Part shown: piece by piece, positions 32,646 to 43,777 of the stretch
Position numbering within the stretch: the first letter of the stretch is position 1
How the letters are laid out: the number at the start of each line of letters is the position of its first letter
From: Culex pipiens pallens
Lineage: Eukaryota > Arthropoda > Insecta > Diptera > Culicidae
Direction: 5' to 3'
NCBI RefSeq assembly: GCF_016801865.2
Contig: NC_068937.1
Coordinates: 67,949,452-68,013,451 of the forward strand
DNA: 64,000 nt
Notes under the pieces: generated by a model
What the model saw: only the letters and a program-made list of their open reading frames with translations
Told to the model about the DNA's origin: nothing
The model's database searches: none
Translations under genes and position numbers: made by a program

Positions 32646-34320
32646 AGCTTAGGTGTAAAAAGAGGTTAGGATTGCCACAACATGGAAAATTTGGACACCT
32701 AGTATCTAGTAGGAATCTCGCAATAGAGAACGCCAAAACAATGCTGTAGAGCGAACAATTTGATTTGAAAATTTAACTCTTTTTTACTTTTTTTAAGTTT
32801 TCGTATTGATATGAATACAAAATATAGATATTGTCAGAGACAGGGTTGTAAATATATTAAACTATCAGTTCTCAGCGACTACAATTATCATGCCCGTAAA
32901 TTCATCTCCCAACTTTCACTACGTGAGATTCTCAAGAATTGCCAGTCTCTATCGCGTGTTTTCCCATGTGACATTCTATTTTCCTCTCTCAGTCTCATAT
33001 ACACAATCATCCACCCTCAACAGAGCGTATCCAAAAAAGCCGCCAAAACAAAATTTGCCAACGCAGTGAAGCAGGACGTAATCTGTGGTCGGTGTCGTGA
33101 CTGAAGCCCGATTTTTCACTGAATTTCGGAATATTTCGGATAAGGATGAATAACGCGTCGTTTCAAGCTCAAGCAAAACACACGACTGATTTATTTCTCG
33201 TTTTCTCATACACACATTCTCAACTTCTCTCTCGGCTGACCTGCTCTCTCATTACGCTACATGAACGCTCTCTTCTCATTCTCTCTCTTCTCTGCCACAC
33301 TCATTCACTACAATCGAGTCTCAATCCTCCAAGAAAACAAAAGAATTTTCGGCGAGTGTTCGTGAACGACGAAAAGAGAAGGAGTGATAGAAAGAGAATG
33401 CTCAGGCTGGCATTCATATTTTGGTGCAAGAATCATCAAATGATAGTTTTTCTATCTCTCGCTCAAAGATTTTCTTATTCACGCTCGGATTCCATCACTG
33501 TCGAATATACACAGTAGGGCAGTGCCATACTAGAGGGTAAAATATCATACACCCACAGTAGGGCAGTGACATCCGAGAGAATCAGGGATGGAATTATCAC
33601 AAAAAAAATCTTTTTCACTTAGGAATTTCTATACCCGCGAAAGAGAGGAGGTGAAACACGCAAAAGAAATTCGCTTCCGAACTTCTCGAGGAAAACCAAT
33701 CAGTTGAAGTCTTTTTGTGAACTTCCTTGTTAGAACCACTCAAATAAATTTATGTCGTTTTGTTTACACACATTGCCCATCAACTAAAAGTGTCATGTTA
33801 TTTTTTGACGAGTGACGCGTGACACCTGCAAGTATAGTAGTGAAATAGATGTTCTGCAGAATTGTTGATTGATTTTGATGATTTTTTTTAGATTCCATGT
33901 ACCGATCTTTCGTACGTGAGAGAGGAGAATGTTCCCTTCCGTTTTTTATCTTGATGAGCGTCAAAAGATTTTCTATTGATGTTGATTCTTCCATAGCTGT
34001 TAGAATAAAGCTACTGTGAACGAACACAGGGGATAAATTCCGAGATTGGTAAAAAAAAATTGCCGATATCGAGAATCAAATGAACACTATTTCTTGGTGG
34101 ATCCCTCGCGAGAGGTTTTTTTCTCGATTTTGGTTGAGCTATTCTTTCAAAATTTACGGAGACTTTATTTGAGTAGAGCAAATCAGATCCCCTTTGTTTA
34201 AATTTTCTGAATGAATTTTTAACTTTATTTTGCTTTATTGATTTGTACTGGATTAATCACTTTCATAACACAAAAGCATTACATTGCTCCCTACGCAAAC
34301 GAGAATTTCGTGGCCGAGGT
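32646..34320. other. LTR-element interior, no gene recognised
   Basis: Includes a CT-rich stretch at 33190-33350 (TCTCTC-type blocks) and a duplicated CAGTAGGGCAGTG at 33512 and 33558. Frames of up to 123 codons have low-complexity products. No reverse transcriptase or gag feature was seen. Confidence 0.4.
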
Positions 34321-34910
34321 GTCAAATTGTTAAATTATCAAATTGTCAAATTGTCAAATTGTCAAATTGTCAATTTGTCAAATTGTCAAATTGTCAAATT
34401 GTCAAATTGTCAAATTGTCATATTGTCAAATTGTCAAATTGTCAAATTGTCAAATTGTCAAATTGTCAAATTGTCAAATTGTCAAATTGTCAAATTGTCA
34501 AATTGTCAAATTGTCAAATTGTCAAATTGTCAAATTGTCAAGCATAAGCATAGGTGCCCACCCGCAGTTGCTACTCCGTTATTGACCAGGACCTCCAGAA
34601 GTTACATCCACGAGCCGTGGAAGATGAGTGGGTGCTATCTTTCCTCGCTTTGCAACTTCTTAAAGGCCCCTATCATAATGATCAATACCGGCGCCGGCCA
34701 CGACCGTCAATTGTCAAATTGTCAAATTGTCAAATTGTCAAATTGTCAAATTTTCAATTTGTCAATTTGTCAATTTGTCAAATTGTCAAATTGTCAAATT
34801 GTCAAATTGTCAAATTGTCAAATTGTCAAATTGTCAAATTGTCAAATGGTCAAATTGTCAAATTGTCAAATTGTCAAATTGTCAAATGGTCATATTGTCA
34901 AATTGTCAAA
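34321..34910 (+). repeat. Octamer satellite (AAATTGTC)n, interrupted
   Basis: Tandem AAATTGTC with occasional variants (CATATTGT, AAATGGTC, CAATTTGT). A 159-bp piece of the dispersed GCATAA family splits it at 34547-34705. Confidence 0.95.
34547..34705 (+). repeat. 5' fragment of the dispersed repeat family inside the satellite
   Basis: GCATAAGCATAGGTGCCCAC to GCGCCGGCCACGACC, nearly identical to 25247-25409. Only the first part of the family is present, in the same strand as every other copy. Confidence 0.8.
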
Positions 34911-35542
34911 TAGTCATATTGTAAAATTGTAAAATTGTAAAATTGTAAAATTGTAAAATTGTAAAATTGTAAAATTGTAAAATTGTAAAATTGTAAAATT
35001 GTAAAATTGTAAAATTGTAAAATTGTAAAATTGTAAAATTGTAAAATTGTAAAATTGTAAAATTGTAAAATTGTAAAATTGTAAAATTGTAAAATTGTAA
35101 AATTGTAAAATTGTAAAATTGTAAAATTGTAAAATTGTAAAATTGTAAAATTGTAAAATTGTAAAATTGTAAAATTGTAAAATTGTAAAATTGTAAAATT
35201 GTAAAATTGTAAAATTGTAAAATTGTAAAATTGTAAAATTGTAAAATTGTAAAATTGTAAAATTGTAAAATTGTAAAATTGTAAAATTGTAAAATTGTAA
35301 AATTGTAAAATTGAAAAATTGTCAAATTGTCCCATTGTAAAATTGTAAAATTGTAAAATTGTAAAATTGTAAAATTGTAAAATTGTAAAATTGCAAAATT
35401 GTAAAATTGTAAAATTGTAAAATTGTAAAATTGTAAAATTGTAAAATTGTAAAATTGTAAAATTGTAAAATTGAAAAATTGTCAAATTGTCCCATTGTAA
35501 AATTGTAAAATTGTAAAATTGTAAAATTGTAACATTGTCAAA
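34911..35542 (+). repeat. Octamer satellite (AAATTGTA)n
   Basis: About 75 units of AAATTGTA, one base different from the neighbouring AAATTGTC array. Two identical islands (GAAAAATTGTCAAATTGTCC) lie at about 35313 and 35472, 160 bp (20 units) apart, indicating block duplication. Confidence 0.95.
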
Positions 35543-35612
35543 TTGTCAAATTGTCAAATTGTCAAATTGTCAAATTGTCAAATTGTCAAATTGTCAAATT
35601 GTCAAATTGTCA
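35543..35612 (+). repeat. Short (AAATTGTC)n block before the inversion point
   Basis: Nine units of AAATTGTC. Near 35605-35640 plus and minus orientations alternate before the array turns over. Confidence 0.9.
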
Positions 35613-37495
35613 ATTTGACAATTTGTCAATTTGACAATTTGAAAATTTGACAATTTGACAATTTGACAATTTGACAATATGACAATTTGACAATTTGACA
35701 ATTTGACAATTTGACAATATGACAATTTGACAATTTGACAATTTGACAATTTGACAATTTGACAATTTGACAATTTGACAATTTGACAATTTGACAATTT
35801 GACAATTTGACAATTTGACAATTTGACAATTTGACAATTTGACAATATGACAATTTGACAATTTGACAATTTGACAATTTGACAATTTGACAATTTGACA
35901 ATTTGACAATTTGACAATTTGACAATTTGACAATTTGACAATTTGACAATTTGACAATTTGACAATTTGACAATTTGACAGTTTGACAATTTGAAAATTT
36001 GAAAATTTGACAATTTGACAATTTTACAATTTTACAATTTTACAATTTGACAATTTGACAATTTGACAATTTGACAATTTGACAATTTGACAATTTGACA
36101 ATTTGACAATTTGACAATTTGACAATTTGACAATTTGACAGTTTGACAATTTGACAATTTGACAATTTGACAGTTTGATAATTTGACAATTTGACAATTT
36201 GACAATTTGACAATTTGACAATTTGACAATTTGACAATTTGACAATTTGACAATTTGACAATTTGACCGTTTGATAATTTGGCAATTTGACAATTTGACA
36301 ATTTGACAATTTGACAATTTGACAATTTGACAATTTGGCAATTTGACAATTTGACAATTTTACAATTTTACAATTTGACAGTTTGACAATTTGACAATAT
36401 GACAATATGACCATTTGACAATTTGACAAATTGACAATTTGACAATTTGACAATTTGACAATTTTTCAATTTGACAATTTGACAATTTGACAATTTGACA
36501 ATTTGACAATTTGACAATTTGACAATTTGACAATTTGACAGTTTGATAATTTGACAATTTGACAATTTGACAATTTGACAATTTGACAATTTGACAATTT
36601 GACAATTTGACAATTTGACAATTTGACAATTTGACAATTTGACAATTTGACAGTTTGATAATTTGACAATTTGACAATTTGACAATATGACAATTTGACA
36701 ATTTGACAATTTGACAATTTGACAATTTGACAATTTGACAATTTGACAATTTGACAATTTGACAATTTGACAATTTGACAATTTGACAATTTGACAATTT
36801 GATAGTTTGACAATTTGAAAATTTGAAAATTTGACAATTTGACAATTTTACAATTTTACAATTTTACAATTTGACAATTTGACAATTTGACAATTTGACA
36901 ATTTGACAATTTGACAATTTGACAATTTGACAATTTGACAATTTGACAGTTTGACAATTTGACAATTTGACAATTTGACAGTTTGATAATTTGACAATTT
37001 GACAATTTGACAATTTGACAATTTGACAATTTGACAATTTGACAATTTGACAATTTGACAATTTGACAATTTGACAATTTGACCGTTTGATAATTTGGCA
37101 ATTTGACAATTTGACAATTTGACAATTTGACAATTTGACAATTTGACAATTTGGCAATTTGACAATTTGACAATTTTACAATTTTACAATTTGACAGTTT
37201 GACAATTTGACAATTTGACAATTTGACAATTTGACAATTTGACAGTTTGATAATTTGACAATTTGACAATTTGACAATTTGACAATTTGACAGTTTGACA
37301 ATTTTACAATTTTACAATTTGACAATTTGACAATTTGACAATTTGACAATTTGACAATATGACAATTTGACAATTTGACAATTTGACAATTTGACAATTT
37401 GACAATTTGACAATTTGACAATTTGACAATTTGACAACCATTTGACAATTGTAAAATTGGACAAATTGACAAATTGACAAATTGACAAAATGTCA
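35613..37495 (-). repeat. Inverted octamer satellite (GACAATTT)n with an about 816-bp higher-order repeat
   Basis: The unit is the reverse complement of AAATTGTC. A marker variant GACCGTTTGATAATTTGGC occurs at 36265 and 37081, and an AATTTTACAATTTTACAATT island at about 36020 and 36843. A block of about 816-824 bp (102-103 units) is therefore duplicated in tandem. The right end shifts to CAAATTGA units (37460-37490). Confidence 0.95.
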
Positions 37496-37500
37496 AATAC

Positions 37501-38590
37501 TTACAAATACTTCAACACTGACGTGTGAGATGGAACTGCCCGTCGAGTGTTTACGTTCTTGGTCAATGAAATTGAAACATTTCGACATTTTTTTGTGAAT
37601 GAATGCTTGAATTTTCGAGATCGATCAAATCGGGTGAAATTTTCGCGTGATTTCAACGATGTCCCACACAACTCAGGGCCGCCCTCACAGATTTCTCGTT
37701 TGCGTGGATAGTCCCTAGTGACACTTTTTTTTGAAGGGTGAACTTTTTGGGAAATCAACCCCTTGTGGATTTTACTCTCGGCCATCTCGGGATTTATCCC
37801 TTCCATCCGTTCACAGTACCTCTTTACTACCGAACCGTGCTCTTTATATTCTCGTAGGTCGGTACCCAGTTCTGGGTGTATAAATGACCTCCCACCCACT
37901 GAGAATTTTGGTTCGAGCCACGAGTCGATCTGGCTCGAGATCGAGCCTGAATGGAGTCGGGGCTCGGTTCAAAATTCCCAGTGGGCATGGGAACATCGCT
38001 GAGTGCATCGATCACTCCTCCACTCCAAATTCTATCAAAATTTGAGTTTTCATGTCCACTATCATAAACCATGATGGTCGGTTGTTCTGGACTGATCCTT
38101 GTCCTCCAGGCTATCTGCTTGCAAGAGATGTTTACTACTCCCATATCAGGATTCACCGACTGGGACTCCACCGTCCTGACAGAATTTACAAAACCATAGC
38201 TGTCAAATTCTTCGCTCTGGTCAAGACAGGTCAAGACACAACGGATATTGGATATGCCATCGCCGAACACCCAAACTGAACGTCGCACGCCCAAGTGCTC
38301 ATTCGTGGGGCACACGAGGTTACTTCTCGTCCGCTATTACGTGTCACGCAGCCCTAACTCAAACGGCACTCCTAACAAGAACGTGGTATCAGGACGCGCT
38401 CGGTTTTGTCAATTGTTGCTGGCCATACCACGTGACAAGTGGACACTTTCTAATTATCTTTTTTTGCACTTGCCGCAGTCGATGATCCATAGGGGACTGC
38501 TAAAGCCTTGGGTCAAAGGAGCCCATCAACGGAAGTCCCTAAATCGGCCTCGTAGGGAATCTCGCCATGTTTTTTCTCGCCGCACCTGAA
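37501..38590. other. GC-richer, gene-like block of unknown identity inside the LTR element
   Basis: Overlapping open frames of 132 and 162 codons on the minus strand (37501-37899, 37827-38315) and 113 codons on the plus strand (38248-38589). On the plus strand, TTTTTTTGCACTTGCCGCAG near 38458-38477 is a good splice-acceptor match. The frame continues after it as a basic stretch, HQRKSLNRPRRESRHVFSRR, to a TGA. I recognise no protein. A captured host exon or a decayed retroelement region are both possible. Confidence 0.3.
37895..37985. mobile_element. 91-bp foldback MITE CCCACTGAGAATTTTGG
   Basis: CCCACTGAGAATTTTGGTTC pairs with CGGTTCAAAATTCCCAGTGGG minus its last base, with two to three mismatches. 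A GAGTCG / CGAGAT-rich loop lies between. No clear target duplication. Confidence 0.6.
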
Positions 38591-40626
38591 CTGAAAAAAA
38601 CAAAGAACATTTGCCACGTATATTGGTCACTCACGCAGTCTTGAACGATACTGTGCGACCTGCTTATCACTGCAGAATATCTTTCGAGGATCGTTCCACT
38701 GCCACCTGCGGCGATCTGGACGCGTACAACAACTGGTTTCAGTTCCAGAAAGGAACGACCATTCAGGAAAATCGACACCACCGAGCTGTAGAAGCTTACA
38801 AACACTTTCCTTGAATTTACACTAGAGCCCCACAATCCCTCGGCGTTGGGACCTCCGATAAAAAAGTTTTCTTTCTGTACGGCGCGGTCCATAATCCGGA
38901 ACATCACTAAAAATTACTTGAAACATTCTGAACCCAAACCTTTGATTGTAAACAAATGAATAACAAACTTGCTTTCATGGTAACTATGGCTGCGCCGCGA
39001 CGCCACCCGTTGACAGAGGGGAAAATCAACAACAAACAGTGGTTCTCAAATGGTGGAATCAATGCATGAAAAAATGAAATCTTCCTTCGTTTGAACAGCT
39101 TTTTCTGCAACGCGGTTGAATGAATCAACATTTTTATTTCGTCTGTTCCTCCGTAAGATTCTGACGATTCTAACAAGCCTATGCATGCCTAAGAAAAATG
39201 AACCGATTTGTAGACACCTACATTCTACTCCAATTTCAACCAAAAAATAGCGCAATTTTACCAATTTCAACAACAGGTTTCAAATAGAAAGAATGCTCAA
39301 ATCTCTACTTGTAACATTTCTACATGTTCAAAATTGATCAATTTAGGAGACCCGATGATTTCAAAGCATTTCATTCAGCCATTTTTGAGTTCTGGGGTCA
39401 AACGTGGATGAAAAGCCCGTGGCAGATTTTCCGCCTCCGGTGGTCTCTTAACAATTATAACTAGAACGTTTAGTTTCATATTATTTGTAACAGTTCTAAT
39501 TATACTTTCAAAGTACATGCGTTTTTTTTGTCAAAAAGTTGTTATCAAGAAAAAGATTGGATGATCAAATAAAGTGTTAAAAAAAATCAGTAGGTATTAG
39601 CTACAATTGTAATAAAAAAGTGCTTCGAAAAATTTAAACATTGGTTAATTTGACAACCGTAATAGCGTCAAGTAGAATGCAATCATTGTTTATTATCAAA
39701 TCAATTATTGAATCCAAATTCTTAACAAACAAATAAATGGTTCGAAACGCCTAAGCAAAGAAAAATGCAGTTTAAAAAAGAAACAAAAATTGTGGCAAAA
39801 TGAAAACCGCGTTATTTTTTGTAGCAGTTCTAAAACAAACTTCGAAGACTAAAAAAAAAGCAAAAGAAATTCTATGCATTTTAGGTATTTTATGTTCACA
39901 TCAATGTTTGAATAGTTCAGTATAAAACAAAAAAAAAATAATGCATTTAGATGTTAAAAGTTATTGTTAGAAAAAGCAATCCTGCATTGGTCTTCAATTA
40001 AATATGAAATTTAGAAGCAAGTAGCACAAGTAAATTCTTTTTACAAATGTAATCGTTCTGGTTGTACTTAAAAAGCAACTTTATGTTTTACTATTTTTTT
40101 TTTGTTTGTTTCCCGAAATCAATTTTTCATTAATAATTAGGCATGGCATCAAATCATGGACGAGTAAATCTCGCCTGAAAATGCGTAAGACCAATGTCCT
40201 TATTTTGTTTAACTAATCGTCAATGTACGATAGTAGTATTCGACAGGCGGGTTGTGCGATCAGGTAAAATCCTGGCAAAAAATGCAGACACACCTTATAA
40301 TAAAAGGTCCCTGAGCTTTCGCACGATGGTGTCCTAGTCAAGAAAAAACTGACCTAAAATGTTAAATGATATTTTGTTGAGGCAAAACTTTCATAAACAA
40401 ATGGCTCAGTATAGATAAAGAAAATGATTTCGGATCTCAATTATTTGTAGTTTTTTCTATACCTAAATCATGGGGGAGAGGGGACTTCAGAGCCAAGTTA
40501 TGTTCAAGGCTTGCTCTGAGTCTTTTCTATCTTTCTTCTTCTTTTTGAAGACAATCAGAACAGATTCGTTTAACAACATTTGGTATCAAAGTAGAAAAAA
40601 AAGTAAAAGACTTTTTTTTTGTTTAT
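38591..40626. other. LTR-element interior, AT-rich, no gene
   Basis: A few unremarkable open frames lie up to 39.3 kb, then about 1.3 kb of very AT-rich sequence without repeats or frames. Confidence 0.45.
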
Positions 40627-40638
40627 AGGGGTGAGTGA
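40627..40638 (+). promoter_or_regulatory. Polypurine-like tract before the right LTR
   Basis: AGGGGTGAGTGA directly abuts the TG start of the right LTR. It fits a plus-strand primer tract, though two T residues interrupt the purines. Confidence 0.45.
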
Positions 40639-41014
40639 TGTGGTAATCACCACCACTACATTCCCAAGTTACATGCTAAACAGAACGACCGTTGGGTCTC
40701 TGTTTTGTATCGTCCTTCGCTACACGCACTTAATGCGTGTAGACGATGCGCATGAGCATGTGGCTTGGAAATGCAGGATGTAACCGTAATAAAGTTTTAT
40801 TACGGTTCGTCTAGCGTCGGCGTGGGATTAGGACTCCCGCCGACATTTAGGGTTAGAAGTCGGTTCTCGGGTAGCAGGTAGAGAACCGACTCTAGAAACG
40901 TAAGTTACAAGTAAAATAAAAGCAGTTAGTTCTGAGCATCGACGGAGTTCACATCATTCAATATCACCACCCTCATCAAGGGCTGGCCAGTATGGCTGGC
41001 CATAAATTCCCACA
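40639..41014 (+). repeat. 3' LTR (376 bp)
   Basis: Apparently identical to 30211-30586. It is followed by TTCG (41015-41018), the same four bases that precede the left copy. Confidence 0.85.
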
Positions 41015-41030
41015 TTCGTTAGAAGTAATT

Positions 41031-41070
41031 AGATTAGATTAGATTAGATAGATTAGATTAGATTTGTTCG
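41031..41070 (+). repeat. (GATTA)n microsatellite
   Basis: Pentamer ATTAG/GATTA run with one broken unit (AGATAG). The complementary TCTAA run appears at 62142-62166. Confidence 0.85.
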
Positions 41071-42158
41071 TAAGAAGTAATGAGAAGTGAATCGTTTTTT
41101 GACCCATAGTCACACAAACTGACGGTACAGTAATGTTAACTTGATAATGTTTTCAATGTAATTTCGAGATAGAATATTGTTGATTTTAAATGAAATATGT
41201 TTGTATGAAAATTGATTACCTTTCCGAATAGGGGATTCATACTCGTACTGTTGCTGTATAACTGTTGCAGTTTGCCGATAATCAAACAACATTTTATGAT
41301 TAGTGCAGGGACCTAATGGAAAGGGCAAATGGATAAAATTTATGTGTCTTTCTGAAACTCACTTTTTTATTTGCTAACGTAGCTGTTATTTTTTGTGTAA
41401 TCAAAAAACGAACAGCATATTCCACACCCCCCATTTGTGTTATACAACCATGTTGAATAATGGTTTTTTGATCAAAATGTAAACAATTGACCAAATTGTA
41501 TGACACTTGTTGAATAATTAACGTATAAAAACGCTAGTGGAGCAATTGATGCGGTAGTTAAAAATAGTTATCTCTGACTCTGTCACTTTCGTAGAAGCTG
41601 AATGGCTAGCTTCCCTGCACACAGCAAAAAATCCGATGGTAAAATCGCATGCATAAGCATGCACATCACCTTCGTCAAAATAAACACTTAATATTACACA
41701 CTGCAAGTACATTTTTTTTTAAACACAAAAAAAAGTTGCAACCGACGGGATTCAAACCCAGCACCTTAGCCTACTTGCCCATCAGACCGATGAATAATGG
41801 AAAGGATAAACGCATATATGAGCATTCGGTCAAGTAGGTTTCCCATATGATGGGCTACATATTTCAGGATGTAAAATCACATAAACTTGCATGAAATAAT
41901 GCAATATTTATTTTACACCCAGGCCTTTTACACGCAGCTGGATTACTACTTTTTTAGCTGTGCACCGTGCGGCACACGCGGTTCACTTGTACCTCGGTTT
42001 TGCTTGGCTTGGTGCGCTGGAACGATGAACCAAAATACCAACACACAAAAGGGCTCGTACCGAAGCTAGAAAACCAAAACCGCGGTGTGCGTTGTCACTG
42101 GCGCATGGGAAGCTTGCTATGATCGCGTTTGTCATAAACGCTTGTTTGATTATAAACG
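41071..42158. other. No protein gene recognised; tRNA-like relic at 41735-41792
   Basis: The minus strand at 41735-41792 has AGTAGGCTAAGGTGCTGGG and GGGTTTGAATCCCGTCGG, a clear B-box-like arm with a weak A box. It is probably a SINE head. The rest shows no coding signal. Confidence 0.4.
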
Positions 42159-42160
42159 TA

Positions 42161-43558
42161 CCGTAAACTGGGGTCAATCGGGACACATGGGGCGAATTGG
42201 GACAGCAGTTTTAACCATTTTGCGGGGTTTACCGAAATATTTCGTCGGGGGGTCTAGACTAACTTTTTTTTTGAAGATTATTTTTCGATTTTATGGGATA
42301 TTTGTTCAAAAAAGTCACAGAAAATCGGTGCATTCATGTTGATATCACTCAAATTTCTTATTAATATGCCTTGGGGACACTAACCAACTATATTTGACCA
42401 ATATTTGACCTCCAATAACAAAATTCGAACCAAATTTACCAGATTTCTAGCTTTCTTTGAAATTACCCCAAAATCCAAGCTGGAAACCCCGATACGACCG
42501 AAAGTAAATCTTTTCTTTGTACAATTTGTCATGAAATTAAAGCAACACATTGCCCGGATACAAATTTGAGCATTAAACAATGCAAAACATAGATTTTTTT
42601 CATTTAATAAGCTGTTTATTACCCAATAGGTTCCGATTTTTTTTCAATCCTCTGCCACATTACACAATTACATTTTAAAACATTTTAGAATCAATCACAT
42701 TGTAGAAAACAGTTTTCTGAACAAGTTCCATAAAAAAGTTTCAGTTTTGGTTCAATATAAGCAGAGATATGCCCAATTTCCTGAAATAAATAGTGCCTTT
42801 CTCCAAAATTTCTTAATTTAATTACCTTTCACATGATGGTCACTGACTACTAAGTTTTGCAATTAATGCTATAGAATAATTTTCATGAATTTCGTCAAAA
42901 CTTGTTATAATTTCTATGTTTTAATAAAATATTTTCATCATAAAAAATATCTTAGTAGTGCCCATCATGTGAAAGGTAATTAAATTAAGAAATTTTGGAG
43001 AAAGGCACTATTTATTTCAGGAAATTGGGCATATCTCTGCTTATATTGAACCAAAATTGAAACTTTTTTATGGAACTTGTTCAGAAAACTGTTTTCTACA
43101 ATGTGATTGATTTTAAAATGTTTTAAAATGTAATAGTGTGATGTGGCAGAGGATTGAAAAACTATTGTTTTGAACCTATTGGGTAATAAACAGCTTATTT
43201 ATTTAATAATCTATATTTTGCATTGTTTAATACTCAAATTCGTATCTGGGCAATGTTTTGCTGTATTTTCATTACAAATTGTACAAAGAAATGATTTATT
43301 TTCGGTCATATCGGGGTTTCCAGCTTAGATTTTGGAGTAATTTCAAAGAAAGCTAGACTTCTGGTAAATTTGGTTCGATTTTTTTGATTGGAGGTCAAAT
43401 ATTGGTCAAATGTAGTTGGTTAGAGTCCCCAAGGCATATAAATAAGAAGTTTGAGTGATATCAACATGCATGCACCTATTTTCTGTGACTTTTTTGAATA
43501 AATAATCGAAAAATAATCTTCAAAAAAAAAATTATGAGATATTTCGGTATACCCCGAA
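42161..43558. repeat. Large palindrome, arms about 610-630 bp, spacer 96 bp
   Basis: Left arm 42223-42854 pairs with 42951-43558 throughout (for example GGCAGAGGATTGAA / TTCAATCCTCTGCC and CAAGGCATAT / ATATGCCTTG). The outer left side starts with a partial CCGTAAACTGGGG MITE end (42161). The outer right side passes into the GAGGAAGGCAAAA terminus. Likely a foldback-type element whose ends come from different families. Confidence 0.8.
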
Positions 43559-43577
43559 AAATGTTGGGAAAAAGCCC

Positions 43578-43721
43578 TTCTTTCCACACACACAGACATT
43601 TGCTCAGAATTTGATTCTGAGTCGACATGTATACGTGAAGGTGGGTCTACGAGGCCTATTTAAGAAGTTCGTTTTTCGAGTGATTTTATAGCCTTTCCTC
43701 AGTGAGGTGAGGAAGGCAAAA
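43578..43721 (+). mobile_element. Terminal segment of the GCCTTCCTC / GAGGAAGGC element family
   Basis: CACACACAGACATTTGCTCA, GAATTTGATTCTGAG, CCTCAGTGAGGTGAGG and the final AAGGCAAAA form a constant terminus. The terminus recurs at 55443-55578, 56830-56969, 58217-58356 and 60285-61083. It lies about 57 bp downstream of the METTL9 stop codon. Confidence 0.75.
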
Positions 43722-43777
43722 ACTTAAATAACAAAAACTTCATGATGATAACTGCAAGTTTTTTAATTCATAAAAAA

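Larger units (their letters stand above)
30211..41014 (+). mobile_element. 10.8-kb LTR element lacking recognisable gag-pol (LARD-like)
   Basis: Bounded by the two apparently identical 376-bp LTRs and flanked by TTCG (30207-30210, 41015-41018). One base after the left LTR, TGGTGGCAGCAACGG has the form of a tRNA primer-binding site. Directly before the right LTR, AGGGGTGAGTGA is a polypurine-like tract. The 10-kb interior has no reverse transcriptase, integrase or protease motif. It holds tRNA-derived SINEs, MITEs, an octamer satellite that changes orientation, and an unassigned GC-richer block. Identical LTRs normally mean recent integration. Gene conversion between LTRs, or two solo LTRs with a chance flank match, are the alternatives. 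Confidence 0.65.

Noticed and set aside
34243..37496. Many 80-230 codon frames reading V-K-L-S-N-C-Q-I or Y-N-F-T-I-L-Q-F cycles
   Set aside because: Artefacts of the AAATTGTC/AAATTGTA octamer arrays.
37827..38315. 162-codon minus-strand frame as an envelope or retroviral gene
   Set aside because: No signal peptide, membrane segment or family motif, and long frames overlap on the other strand.
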